DNA from: Clostridia bacterium
Lineage (GTDB): Bacteria; Bacillota; Clostridia; Oscillospirales; QAMX01
DNA length: 9,833 nt
Assembly (NCBI GenBank): GCA_017556885.1
Contig: JAFYLV010000117.1
Coordinates: 1 to 9,833, forward strand
Reading direction: 5' to 3'
Positions 1 to 6,362 of this stretch are shown in pieces. Both the position numbers and the translations under genes were made by a program. Position 1 is the first letter of the stretch; the number at the start of each line of letters is the position of its first letter. The notes beneath the pieces were generated by a model. The model was not told the origin of the DNA, ran no database searches, and was given only the letters and a program-made list of their open reading frames with translations.

Positions 1-1096
1 GCAGCCACCCAAACAGGAAACTACCGATACGCGTCCAAAGGGACTCTGTTTTGACGGGTACGGGGGCATCTTCTGCCGCATACAGAGGAATCAAGGCAGA
101 TTCGCAGCCGCCTGAAACAATTTTAGCCGTACCGATTTGTGTTCCCCGACAGATGCCTGGATAGACAAACCTCGGCAGTTCATAGCAGACCGTCAGTTTA
201 TCCGCTAAATAGGTAGGAACGGAAATACGGATACCTCCAAGCGGCGCACATAAAAGCTCACCGCCACCCGCCAAGGGAAGCTTGCGGGAGATATCGGAGT
301 AGGAAAAGAATGCGGTGGTCTGCAGACTTTCCGCGTAATTATACATTGTTATATGGTCATCCCAGTCATCCGGTGCATTTAGGGTAACTGCAACGTAGCG
401 ACGGCCACAAATAACGGCGGTGGACACAAGGCAACGTCCGGCCGCCTTGGTATACCCGGTTTTCCCTCCGTCACAGGCAGGAATCCGATCCAGCAGCTTG
501 TTATGATTGGTCATATACCGGGAGCCTGAAGAATAATTTTTTGTGGAAAGGATCTCCATCAAGCGCTCATTCTTCGACGCGGCACACATCAATCGCGCAA
601 GATCAGCCGCAGACGAGAGATGTCCATCCGCCGGCATTCCGTGAGGGTTTACAAAAACTGTATTCGTCATTCCAAGTTCTGCGGCCATCTTATTCATCCG
701 CAGGACGAAGGAATCCAACGTTCCGCATAAGCCTTCTGCCAATACGACCGCCGTATCGTTTGCGCTTTCAAGCAGCAGGCCGTACAGTAGTGTCTCCCCA
801 TCGATAAGTTCCCCTGTCTGCAGATACAAAGATGAGCCACCGACAGAGACCGCAGCACTCGATACCTCAAAGATATCGTCGGATCGGATCCCGAGTTCAA
901 GCGCCACCAATGCCGTCATGAGCTTCGTCGTGCTCGCCGGCGCTGCAGGAACATCCGAATCTTTTTCAAACAGGATATCACCGCTTGCAACGTCCATCAG
1001 GATGGCTTTGTTTGCCGAAAGCTCCAAAGCAGTGCACGGATACAGAAAGATCAGCAAAAGGACTGTAAATATAACGAATCTGCGTAGGAATCTCAA
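1..1096 (-). CDS. D-alanyl-D-alanine carboxypeptidase (DacF/PBP5-like), 3' end cut by window
   Basis: This is a low-molecular-weight penicillin-binding protein, a serine peptidase that removes the terminal D-alanine from peptidoglycan stem peptides outside the membrane. I translated 365 codons; the gene continues past position 1. A basic start and hydrophobic core (residues 1-24) ending near PCTALE look like a signal peptide. All three catalytic motifs of the S11 family are present: STTK at 55-58 (nucleophile Ser55), SAN at 111-113 and KTG at 212-214. Residues from about 270 to 340 fit the PBP5 C-terminal beta domain. The last visible residues (about 352-365, ending FLFGWL) look like the start of an amphipathic membrane anchor, so little is probably missing. 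The start is inferred as TTG at 1096, because GGCGGTG (1109-1103) lies 6 nt upstream; an in-frame GTG at 1105 would fall inside that site. Position after ytfJ suggests a sporulation-linked DacF, but vegetative DacA-type function cannot be excluded. Confidence 0.9.
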   Translation of the reverse strand, partial: MRFLRRFVIFTVLLLIFLYPCTALELSANKAILMDVASGDILFEKDSDVPAAPASTTKLMTALVALELGIRSDDIFEVSSAAVSVGGSSLYLQTGELIDGETLLYGLLLESANDTAVVLAEGLCGTLDSFVLRMNKMAAELGMTNTVFVNPHGMPADGHLSSAADLARLMCAASKNERLMEILSTKNYSSGSRYMTNHNKLLDRIPACDGGKTGYTKAAGRCLVSTAVICGRRYVAVTLNAPDDWDDHITMYNYAESLQTTAFFSYSDISRKLPLAGGGELLCAPLGGIRISVPTYLADKLTVCYELPRFVYPGICRGTQIGTAKIVSGGCESALIPLYAAEDAPVPVKTESLWTRIGSFLFGWL

Positions 1097-1100
1097 AAGA

Positions 1101-1148
1101 AACACCGCCCAAAATCAAAGTCTGTGCTTTAATTATACAGGCGGTGTT
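1101..1148 (-). promoter_or_regulatory. Inverted repeat sequestering the carboxypeptidase ribosome-binding site
   Basis: AACACCGCC (1148-1140 on the minus strand) pairs perfectly with GGCGGTGTT (1109-1101), with a 30-nt loop that includes a small AAAG/CTTT inner stem. The left arm begins 6 nt after the ytfJ stop codon. The right arm contains the inferred Shine-Dalgarno of the carboxypeptidase gene, and a T-rich run (TTTCTTTT) follows it to the TTG start. It could hold translation down or act as a weak terminator; the long loop is atypical for a terminator. The pairing is seen directly; the function is inferred. Confidence 0.45.
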
Positions 1149-1154
1149 GGTTTA

Positions 1155-1550
1155 TTATTCTTCCTGCGGCTTATTCTTCTTCAAATCGCGGATGAGCCCG
1201 ACAATGCGTTCTGCCGCAACAGGTACAGCATCTACGGCCTGAACATACGGATTGGCTTCCCCGCCACCGGAAACAGGCATCATGCGAACACTGCCTTTTT
1301 CATAAACGATGAAGCTGACAGGCTTGACGGAGATCCCGGCACCGCTTCCGCCGCCAAAATGAACGCGGGCAGGCTCTTTTCCGAAATCCGATCCGCCGCC
1401 GGCAAGACCAATGGTGACCTGCGAAACAGGAACCACGGTCACATCCTCGGAAAAGGCAATGGGCGTACCGATAATGATGTCGGCATCCACAAGCTCACGA
1501 ACCTTTTCCAGGGTGGAACGGAGCATATCGCTGATAGGATTCTGGTTCAT
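1155..1550 (-). CDS. ytfJ: GerW/YtfJ family sporulation protein
   Basis: The 131-residue product matches the GerW (YtfJ) family. In Bacillus subtilis this protein is needed for germination responses to L-alanine, and its biochemical activity is unknown. The sequence opens with the family's N-terminal helix (PISDMLRSTLEKVREL, 5-20). A conserved core with IIIGTPI (25-31) and VTVVPVSQV (37-45) follows, and then a glycine-rich stretch (48-73). The tail is short and charged. Length is close to the usual family size, so it looks complete. The start codon overlaps the DUF2953 stop as ATGA (1550-1547), and a strong GGAGGT sits 8 nt upstream inside the DUF2953 gene, so the two are probably translated together. 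Homologues also occur in some non-sporulating Clostridia, so its presence supports but does not prove sporulation. Confidence 0.9.
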   Translation of the reverse strand: MNQNPISDMLRSTLEKVRELVDADIIIGTPIAFSEDVTVVPVSQVTIGLAGGGSDFGKEPARVHFGGGSGAGISVKPVSFIVYEKGSVRMMPVSGGGEANPYVQAVDAVPVAAERIVGLIRDLKKNKPQEE

Positions 1551-2134
1551 TTCCTTTTACCTCCGGAGATCTGAATTTTACGTTTCAGGTAGGATGTCAG
1601 TATGGGCAGGACTGCGATCAGCAGCTTAAATGCGCAGCTTCGTACATCTGCAAAGAGTAGAACGTCCGGCTTCTCCCCTTCAAAATCCGGCTCGATATCG
1701 ATACGCGGACGGTGAAAGGTAAAAACACGGTCCAAATGATGCCAGACCATGCCAAAGGCGGCACAGGCAGCACCGAACCATTCTGCGCACTTGGCAGGAT
1801 CATCCGCAACAATACGAAGACGAAAGTAAAATTTGGGCACGTCGATCGCGCCGAACAGTTTGGGAACACGGAGCAAAACGACACGAAGCAAATCAAATAT
1901 CTCTGCTGCCGCGTTGCCTTTCCCGGATTCCTGCGCCGGGGCCTGCGCTTTCTTTTCCTTTGTCCTTGCCGGCTTCTTACGCACTCTTCGTGGATAAAGC
2001 TTGTACCGTATACCAAGCGCTTTAACGGATACGGAAAGTTTTTCATCTACCAGACGCAGCGATAGCCGGACAGGCAGAAGCAGCAGTGCGGCCAGCAAAA
2101 CAAGCAAAGAAAGAAGGATATTGAGAACGATCAT
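1547..2134 (-). CDS. DUF2953 membrane-anchored protein of unknown function
   Basis: This 195-residue protein fits the DUF2953 family, which has no established biochemical function. Residues 1-22 form one very hydrophobic segment, probably a membrane anchor. A conserved-looking domain (LSVSVKALGIRYKLYP, 33-48) is followed by a strongly basic, Lys/Ala/Pro-rich linker (about 49-76). The remainder is a second folded part with mixed helices and strands. A hydrophobic stretch near the C terminus (about 168-184) ends in KRK and could touch the membrane. The start overlaps the scpB stop as ATGA (2134-2131), and its Shine-Dalgarno is weak, so translation probably depends on ribosomes finishing scpB. 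Its stop overlaps the ytfJ start in the same way. The tight link to ytfJ suggests a related role in the spore or envelope, but that is inference from position only. Confidence 0.8.
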   Translation of the reverse strand: MIVLNILLSLLVLLAALLLLPVRLSLRLVDEKLSVSVKALGIRYKLYPRRVRKKPARTKEKKAQAPAQESGKGNAAAEIFDLLRVVLLRVPKLFGAIDVPKFYFRLRIVADDPAKCAEWFGAACAAFGMVWHHLDRVFTFHRPRIDIEPDFEGEKPDVLLFADVRSCAFKLLIAVLPILTSYLKRKIQISGGKRK

Positions 2135-2730
2135 TCTTCCGTTGTTTCCATTACAGAGTTATCTGTCTCTGCGACGGTCTCCGCAGCCTCATCGATGATC
2201 AGCTGCTGCCCCTCATCGTTGAAGCCGGAGATCTCCGGCAGATCGCGCAAAGAAGAAAGGCCAAAACAACGCAGGAAATCATCGGTCGTGCGATATAAAA
2301 TGGGACGGCCAGGTACATCAAGCCGCCCGGCTTCATAAATCAGACCCTTTTCCGCAAGCATACCGATGGTATAGGATGAGTCAACACCGCGCACCTGCTC
2401 CACGTACTGGCGTGTGACCGGCTGCTTGTAGGCAATGATGGCAAGCACTTCCAACGCCGTTGCGGAAAGACTTGGCTTTTTACGGATCTCAAGTGCAAGA
2501 CGAACATAGTCCGCATATTTTCGCTCAGATATCATCTGCAGACTGTTTTCAAGCCGGATCACACGGATACCGCCGGCACGCTCCGCATAAAGATCGCACA
2601 AATCGGCCGACAAGGCTTCCACGCTTGCAAGATCCATATCGAGCGCACGGCAGATACGGTCCAGCGGCACGGGATCGCCGGATGCAAACAGTATACTCTC
2701 AATAATCGAGAGGACTTCTCTTGTGGTCAT
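2131..2730 (-). CDS. scpB: Segregation and condensation protein B
   Basis: ScpB is the winged-helix (kite) subunit of the bacterial SMC-ScpAB condensin. It dimerises and binds ScpA, helping load and organise the origin regions of the chromosome. The 199-residue product is the usual length. It begins with the typical REVLSIIESILFASGDPV (4-21), has the first winged helix to about 80, and then the family signature LSATALEVLAIIAYKQPVTR (87-106) followed by RGVDSS (114-119). The second winged-helix end GRPILYRTTDDFL (141-153) is also present. The tail (about 170-199) is acidic and probably disordered. The ATG start is supported by AGGAG 9 nt upstream, which lies within the last codons of scpA; only 6 nt separate the two genes. 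SMC itself is not in this window. Confidence 0.96.
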   Translation of the reverse strand: MTTREVLSIIESILFASGDPVPLDRICRALDMDLASVEALSADLCDLYAERAGGIRVIRLENSLQMISERKYADYVRLALEIRKKPSLSATALEVLAIIAYKQPVTRQYVEQVRGVDSSYTIGMLAEKGLIYEAGRLDVPGRPILYRTTDDFLRCFGLSSLRDLPEISGFNDEGQQLIIDEAAETVAETDNSVMETTEE

Positions 2731-2736
2731 ATACGA

Positions 2737-3474
2737 TCACTCCTTTGCATCAGCCGTTGTGGGGCTCTCCGTATTGACAGAGAGGGTGAGATCATCCTCA
2801 GACTCCTCCAGCACGATATGCTGGTCCTTACAAAGCTGGAGCACCGCAAGGAAAGTCGCGATAAGTTCACTTTTGGACCGTGCCGCTTTGTAAAGAGAAC
2901 GGAGGGAAAGATTCTTTTTTGTGCGGAATAGGGTGAGGATTCCGCCGATCTTCTCATCAATGGAGACAACGTCCCGGCTCATGATGGTGGTCATACGGAA
3001 TTCGGGTTCCTCTTTCAGCTCCTCTTTTCTCTGCATCAGCATGCGCACCGCACCGGACAAAAGATCCGGCGAAAGGCCGTATTTTGCCACCGGGATCGGA
3101 GCGAGGGTTTCCTGCTCTCGGACAAAGGAGCCTGCAAAGCTCTCCGCCCGCTCCTGAAAATAGGGGCGGGTGGCTTTAAAGAGCTGATATTCAATAAGGG
3201 TCTCAACAAGCTGCTTGCGGGGATCTTCCTCAAGATCCTCATACTTCGGCAGGATCATGGAGGATTTGATGAGAAGAAGCTGCGCCGCCATAACGGAGAA
3301 CTCGCTGGCAAGCTCGATATTGAAGTCCTCAGCAGCTTTCATATAGGCAAGATACTGCTCCAGGATCTCTGCGACAGGGATATCATAAATATCCACCTTG
3401 TTTTTAGAGATCAGGTGCAGCAGCAGATCGAGCGGTCCTTCAAAGACCTCCAGTCGGAAAGTTGGATTCTCCAT
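2737..3474 (-). CDS. scpA: Segregation and condensation protein A (kleisin)
   Basis: ScpA is the kleisin subunit that bridges the SMC heads and binds the ScpB dimer in the condensin complex. The 245-residue protein carries the hallmark N-terminal motif FEGPLDLLLHLI (11-22). The helix bundle ends in ASEFSVMAAQLLLIKSSMIL (56-75), and a charged central region is seen at about 80-165. The C-terminal winged helix (about 168-232) includes LSLRSLYKAARSKSELIATF. The final residues are acidic and Ser/Thr-rich. The start is fixed by the usual short lead-in to the FEGPLD motif; the Shine-Dalgarno ahead of it is poor (GGGA). The gap to nrdR upstream is only 11 nt, so re-initiation from nrdR may matter. 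It is immediately followed by scpB, the standard arrangement in Firmicutes. Confidence 0.97.
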   Translation of the reverse strand: MENPTFRLEVFEGPLDLLLHLISKNKVDIYDIPVAEILEQYLAYMKAAEDFNIELASEFSVMAAQLLLIKSSMILPKYEDLEEDPRKQLVETLIEYQLFKATRPYFQERAESFAGSFVREQETLAPIPVAKYGLSPDLLSGAVRMLMQRKEELKEEPEFRMTTIMSRDVVSIDEKIGGILTLFRTKKNLSLRSLYKAARSKSELIATFLAVLQLCKDQHIVLEESEDDLTLSVNTESPTTADAKE

Positions 3475-3485
3475 GCGTTCCCGAC

Positions 3486-3950
3486 TTACCGATTCTGCAT
3501 TTCGTTTTCAAGGTTCTCCAGTTCCCTGCGGAAGGAACCGATATCCTTGAAGCTTCTGTAGACCGAAGCAAATCGCACGTAGGCGACCTCATCCAGCGTC
3601 TTCAGACCGTCCATGACCAACTCACCGATCTGACCGGAAGCAACCTCACGGTCAAGGGAGTTGCGGATGACCTGCTCGACATCGTCAATGAGCTTCTCCA
3701 GCTGATTGATGGAGACGGGACGCTTCTCACAGGAACGGAGAAGTCCGCGCAAAAGCTTATTTCGGTCGTAGGTTTCTCTCTTGCCATCCTTTTTGATGAC
3801 GATGATGGGCAGCGTCTCCACCACCTCGTAGGTGGTGAAGCGCTTGCCGCACTGCTCACATTCCCGGCGACGGCGGATATTATCCGCATCGTCGTTGGGT
3901 CTGGAGTCGATCACTTTACTTTTAGGACTGGCGCAAAAGGGACATTTCAT
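3486..3950 (-). CDS. nrdR: Transcriptional regulator NrdR
   Basis: NrdR is a zinc- and nucleotide-binding repressor of ribonucleotide reductase genes; it reads ATP/dATP levels and binds palindromic NrdR boxes near nrd promoters. The 154-residue length is typical. Cys3, Cys6, Cys31 and Cys34 form the zinc ribbon (CPFC and CEQC), and the DNA-binding RRRREC run is at 26-31. The family's RFTTYE follows at 37-42. An ATP-cone domain spans about 47-136, with the expected KKDG and YDRNKL elements (53-66) and AYVRFASVYRSF near its end. AGGAG lies 9 nt upstream of the ATG; the gap to secF is 30 nt. No ribonucleotide reductase gene is in the window, so its targets are elsewhere, apart from the possible NrdR box at 6265-6280 ahead of its own operon. 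Confidence 0.97.
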   Translation of the reverse strand: MKCPFCASPKSKVIDSRPNDDADNIRRRRECEQCGKRFTTYEVVETLPIIVIKKDGKRETYDRNKLLRGLLRSCEKRPVSINQLEKLIDDVEQVIRNSLDREVASGQIGELVMDGLKTLDEVAYVRFASVYRSFKDIGSFRRELENLENEMQNR

Positions 3951-3980
3951 GTCAGTAAGCTCCTAAAACAGAGAGGATTT

Positions 3981-4886
3981 TCAGTGTTTGGGGAACCACT
4001 TGCGGAAGGTGCTCCACAGCGGAGAGGCGACGAACACAGAGGAATATGCACCGCAAAGAACACCGATAAGCAGCGGGATCATGAAGTTCTTGATGCTGGG
4101 AACGCCCATCACCAGAAGCAGAACGATCATAACGAGGGTGGTGAAGGTGGTGTTAATGGAGCGGCCCATAGAAGCCCAAACGCTCTTATCGACCACATTC
4201 TCAAAGGACTCCTTGCGGACAAGGCGGCTCTCCTCACGCACACGGTCGAAGATAACGATGGTTGCGTTGATGGAGTAACCGACGATGGTCAGCGCTGCTG
4301 CGATGAAGTTGATGTTCATCGGGAAACGGAAGATGACGTAGAAGGAAAGAATAACGAGAACGTCATGCAGAAGGCAGGCGATCGCAGAGAGACCGGAACG
4401 GAAATCAAAGCGGAAGGAAATATAGATGAGGATTCCGATGGCAGCGACGATGGAGGCGGTGACCGCCACGCGCTGCAGGTCCTTACCGATAGTGGGAGAA
4501 ACGTTGTCAACAGAAAGAAGATCGTCTTCCTGCTTCAGATCATACTTCTCTTCGAGAGCGAGATACACTGCATTTGCCTGGTCATCCGTCAGCTCGGAGG
4601 TCTTGATAATGACCTCATCCTTTACAGAACCGTTACCGGTGGACTGAACAGAGGCAGGCTTGATGCCGACAGTCTTATTGACAAGGTCGGAGATCTCGTT
4701 GCAGACAGACTGCGTAGCCTCGGTATGGATGGCCACCTGAATGGTGGTACCGCCGGTGAAGTCGATATCAAAATTGAAGAAGGGAGCTCCGAAAAGGGCG
4801 CCGATAAAACCGATAAGACCGGGCAGAATCAGCAGCAGGGACAGAAACTTGGTCCACTTAAAGCATTTTGTTACAGAAAACTTCAT
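3981..4886 (-). CDS. secF: Protein translocase subunit SecF
   Basis: SecF works with SecD in the membrane to pull secreted proteins out of the SecYEG channel, using the proton (or sodium) gradient. The 301-residue sequence shows a first membrane segment (about 13-33), the family motif FDIDFTGG (39-46), an extracellular domain to about 138, and then a cluster of five membrane segments. These include FRFDFRSGLSAIACLLHDVL (158-177) and VGYSINATIVIFDRVREE (202-219), the latter holding the conserved transmembrane and cytoplasmic Asp/Arg residues of the RND-like fold. The ATG lies 2 nt after the secD stop, with GGAGGA in the end of secD as ribosome-binding site, so the two subunits are probably made in matched amounts. 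Separate SecD and SecF, rather than a fused SecDF as in Bacillus, is common in Clostridia. Confidence 0.97.
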   Translation of the reverse strand: MKFSVTKCFKWTKFLSLLLILPGLIGFIGALFGAPFFNFDIDFTGGTTIQVAIHTEATQSVCNEISDLVNKTVGIKPASVQSTGNGSVKDEVIIKTSELTDDQANAVYLALEEKYDLKQEDDLLSVDNVSPTIGKDLQRVAVTASIVAAIGILIYISFRFDFRSGLSAIACLLHDVLVILSFYVIFRFPMNINFIAAALTIVGYSINATIVIFDRVREESRLVRKESFENVVDKSVWASMGRSINTTFTTLVMIVLLLVMGVPSIKNFMIPLLIGVLCGAYSSVFVASPLWSTFRKWFPKH

Positions 4887-4888
4887 GG

Positions 4889-6172
4889 TCAGTTCTCCTC
4901 CACTTTCTTAACCTTGGCATACAGGGCAGGCTTTTTCAGGCCAAAGCCGTAGAAGATGTAGACCAGAGCTCTCGTCATAACGATAGCGGTGAACATAGAG
5001 ATCACGATACCGAGACCGAGAGTCAGTGCAAAGCCCTGGATGGTACCGCTGCCGAGATAATAGAGAACCAGAGCAGCGATGATGGTGGTGATGTTGGAGT
5101 CAACGATGGCGCTGGTGGCGCGGTGGAAACCTGCATTGATCGCAGACCGGACGGTCTTGCCGGAGGCAAGTTCTTCCTTAATGCGCTCAAAAATAATGAC
5201 GTTTGCATCGACCGCCATACCGATGGAGAGCAGGATACCTGCGATACCGGCAAGAGACAGGTTGACGTGAAGAACGCTCATCAGCACGGCAAAGAATGCC
5301 ACGTAGAAGAGCAGGGAGATGCATGCAGAGAAGCCGGGCAGACGGTAGTAGACGATCATGAAGGCCATGATGATCAGAAGACCGATCATACCGGCGAAGA
5401 TGCTGGTCTCGAGAGCGCGGTCACCGAGGGTGGCGCCGACGGCACGCAGCTCAATACGCTCCAGAGAGAAGGGCAGCTGACCGGCAGCGATGAGGTTTGC
5501 CAGGTTCTTTGCGCTCTCGGCATCAAAGCTGCCGGAGATCACGGCGGACTCGCTTTCGATCTTCTCGTTGACGGCGGGGGAAGAGATCTTCTCACCGTCG
5601 AGAACGACGTTAAGGATATTCTCCTTGAGCTTAGATACGGCAGAGGTAACCTCGCCGAACTTTTTGGCATCATTGAGTTCAAGAACAACGTGGTGCACAT
5701 TCACGCCGGTACCGCTGATGGGACCGTAGTTGGCATAGGCATCCTTGATATCGGAACCGGTCAGATAGACCTTTCCGTCATTGTCTTCAAAGGTGAGCTG
5801 TGCGGTGGCACCGAGCAGCTTGATGAGCTCATCGGGATCGGAAACGGAAGGAACGTCTGCACGGAGGCGATCCTCGCCGACCTGATAGACCTCAGCCTCG
5901 GTATAGCCGGCATTGGTAAGTCGCGTACGCATGATGGCGATGGCGATCTCCATATCACCTGCGAGGTTCGCAGTGTCATACTTATCGTCGTACTTTGCCT
6001 CAAAAGTGACGGAAGAGCCGCCGACCAGATCCAGGCCGCGGCGAATGCCATCTTCCTTATCAGTCACGCTGGCAATCTTAAAGCTGCCGATCTCAAGACC
6101 GCAGATCGCAAGATAACCAAGCAGTGCAATGACGAGGATGATGGCAACAAAACCGGTGATTCTTTTTGCCAT
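4889..6172 (-). CDS. secD: Protein translocase subunit SecD
   Basis: SecD is the larger partner of SecF in post-translocational protein export. The 427-residue protein is short compared with proteobacterial SecD (about 600) but normal for Clostridia. It has a first membrane segment (about 7-26) and the diagnostic GLDLVGG (46-52). The periplasmic-type P1 domain runs to about 250 and includes VGATLGDRAL at its end. Five further membrane segments follow between about 255 and 410. The GMAVDANVIIFERIKEE signature (318-334) carries the Asp (322) that corresponds to the conserved intramembrane Asp of the proton path. The C terminus is Lys/Glu-rich. The ATG has a strong AGGAGGA about 9 nt upstream and is the first gene after the promoter at 6229-6258. 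YajC, a frequent partner, is not in the window. Confidence 0.97.
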   Translation of the reverse strand: MAKRITGFVAIILVIALLGYLAICGLEIGSFKIASVTDKEDGIRRGLDLVGGSSVTFEAKYDDKYDTANLAGDMEIAIAIMRTRLTNAGYTEAEVYQVGEDRLRADVPSVSDPDELIKLLGATAQLTFEDNDGKVYLTGSDIKDAYANYGPISGTGVNVHHVVLELNDAKKFGEVTSAVSKLKENILNVVLDGEKISSPAVNEKIESESAVISGSFDAESAKNLANLIAAGQLPFSLERIELRAVGATLGDRALETSIFAGMIGLLIIMAFMIVYYRLPGFSACISLLFYVAFFAVLMSVLHVNLSLAGIAGILLSIGMAVDANVIIFERIKEELASGKTVRSAINAGFHRATSAIVDSNITTIIAALVLYYLGSGTIQGFALTLGLGIVISMFTAIVMTRALVYIFYGFGLKKPALYAKVKKVEEN

Positions 6173-6228
6173 TGGAAAGAGTCCTCCTCTGTTTTAGCCC
6201 GAAACCGGACATTCTTTGCATATGGGAT

Positions 6229-6258
6229 ATTATATAACAAATCATAGCCTTTCGTCAA
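6229..6258 (-). promoter_or_regulatory. Sigma-A type promoter for the secD operon
   Basis: On the minus strand TTGACG (6258-6253) and a perfect TATAAT (6234-6229) are separated by 18 nt. A transcript starting just downstream would carry a leader of about 50 nt before secD, with the ribosome-binding site near 6189-6181. This is the best promoter in the window and lies after the terminator of the preceding unit, so it probably drives secD through the carboxypeptidase gene. Confidence 0.8.
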
Positions 6259-6264
6259 GGCATA

Positions 6265-6280
6265 ATACAAGATATTGTGG
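6265..6280. promoter_or_regulatory. Candidate NrdR box upstream of the secD promoter
   Basis: The plus strand reads ATACAAGATATTGTGG. Against the published NrdR-box consensus as I recall it (acaCwAtATaTwGtgt), 13 of 16 positions match and all core bases agree; the other strand scores the same. It ends 6 bp upstream of the -35 element. A degenerate second site with only the outer half-sites (CAA and TAG) lies 30 bp closer to the gene at 6235-6250, between -35 and -10. NrdR boxes are often paired at about three helical turns. Because nrdR is the third gene of this operon, autoregulation is plausible, though not shown. Confidence 0.5.
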
Positions 6281-6310
6281 TCATAGTATCCGGGAAATAC
6301 ACAGAATTTG

Positions 6311-6346
6311 AAAAAAAGAAACCGGAGAGCACAAAACGCTCTCCGG
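6311..6346 (-). terminator. Intrinsic terminator after the aminotransferase gene
   Basis: A perfect 9-bp GC-rich stem CCGGAGAGC/GCTCTCCGG (6346-6338 and 6330-6322) encloses a 7-nt loop. It is followed directly by TTTCTTTTTTT (6321-6311) on the minus strand. It starts 16 nt after the aminotransferase stop codon and separates the two transcription units. Confidence 0.95.
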
Positions 6347-6362
6347 CAACGGAATATTACAC

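Noticed and set aside
1132..1160. TATAAT (1137-1132) ahead of the carboxypeptidase gene as a separate promoter
   Set aside because: The -10 is perfect, but the -35 position reads GAATAA, unlike TTGACA. A GAATA 18 nt upstream vaguely recalls sporulation sigma -35 elements, but the -10 does not fit them. Left unproven.
3462..4952. Long plus-strand open frame (496 codons) antisense to nrdR and secF
   Set aside because: It lies opposite two well-conserved genes, is rich in Asp, Gly and His as expected from reading hydrophobic genes backwards, and resembles no family I know. No ribosome-binding site or promoter stands out.
4868..6247. Long plus-strand open frame (459 codons) antisense to secD
   Set aside because: It is a mirror of secD codon usage with the same Asp/Gly-rich composition and no recognisable domain; secD on the other strand explains the stretch.
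6235..6250. Second NrdR box
   Set aside because: Only 9 of 16 positions match and the AtAT centre is missing, so I mention it only as a possible partner of the site at 6265-6280.
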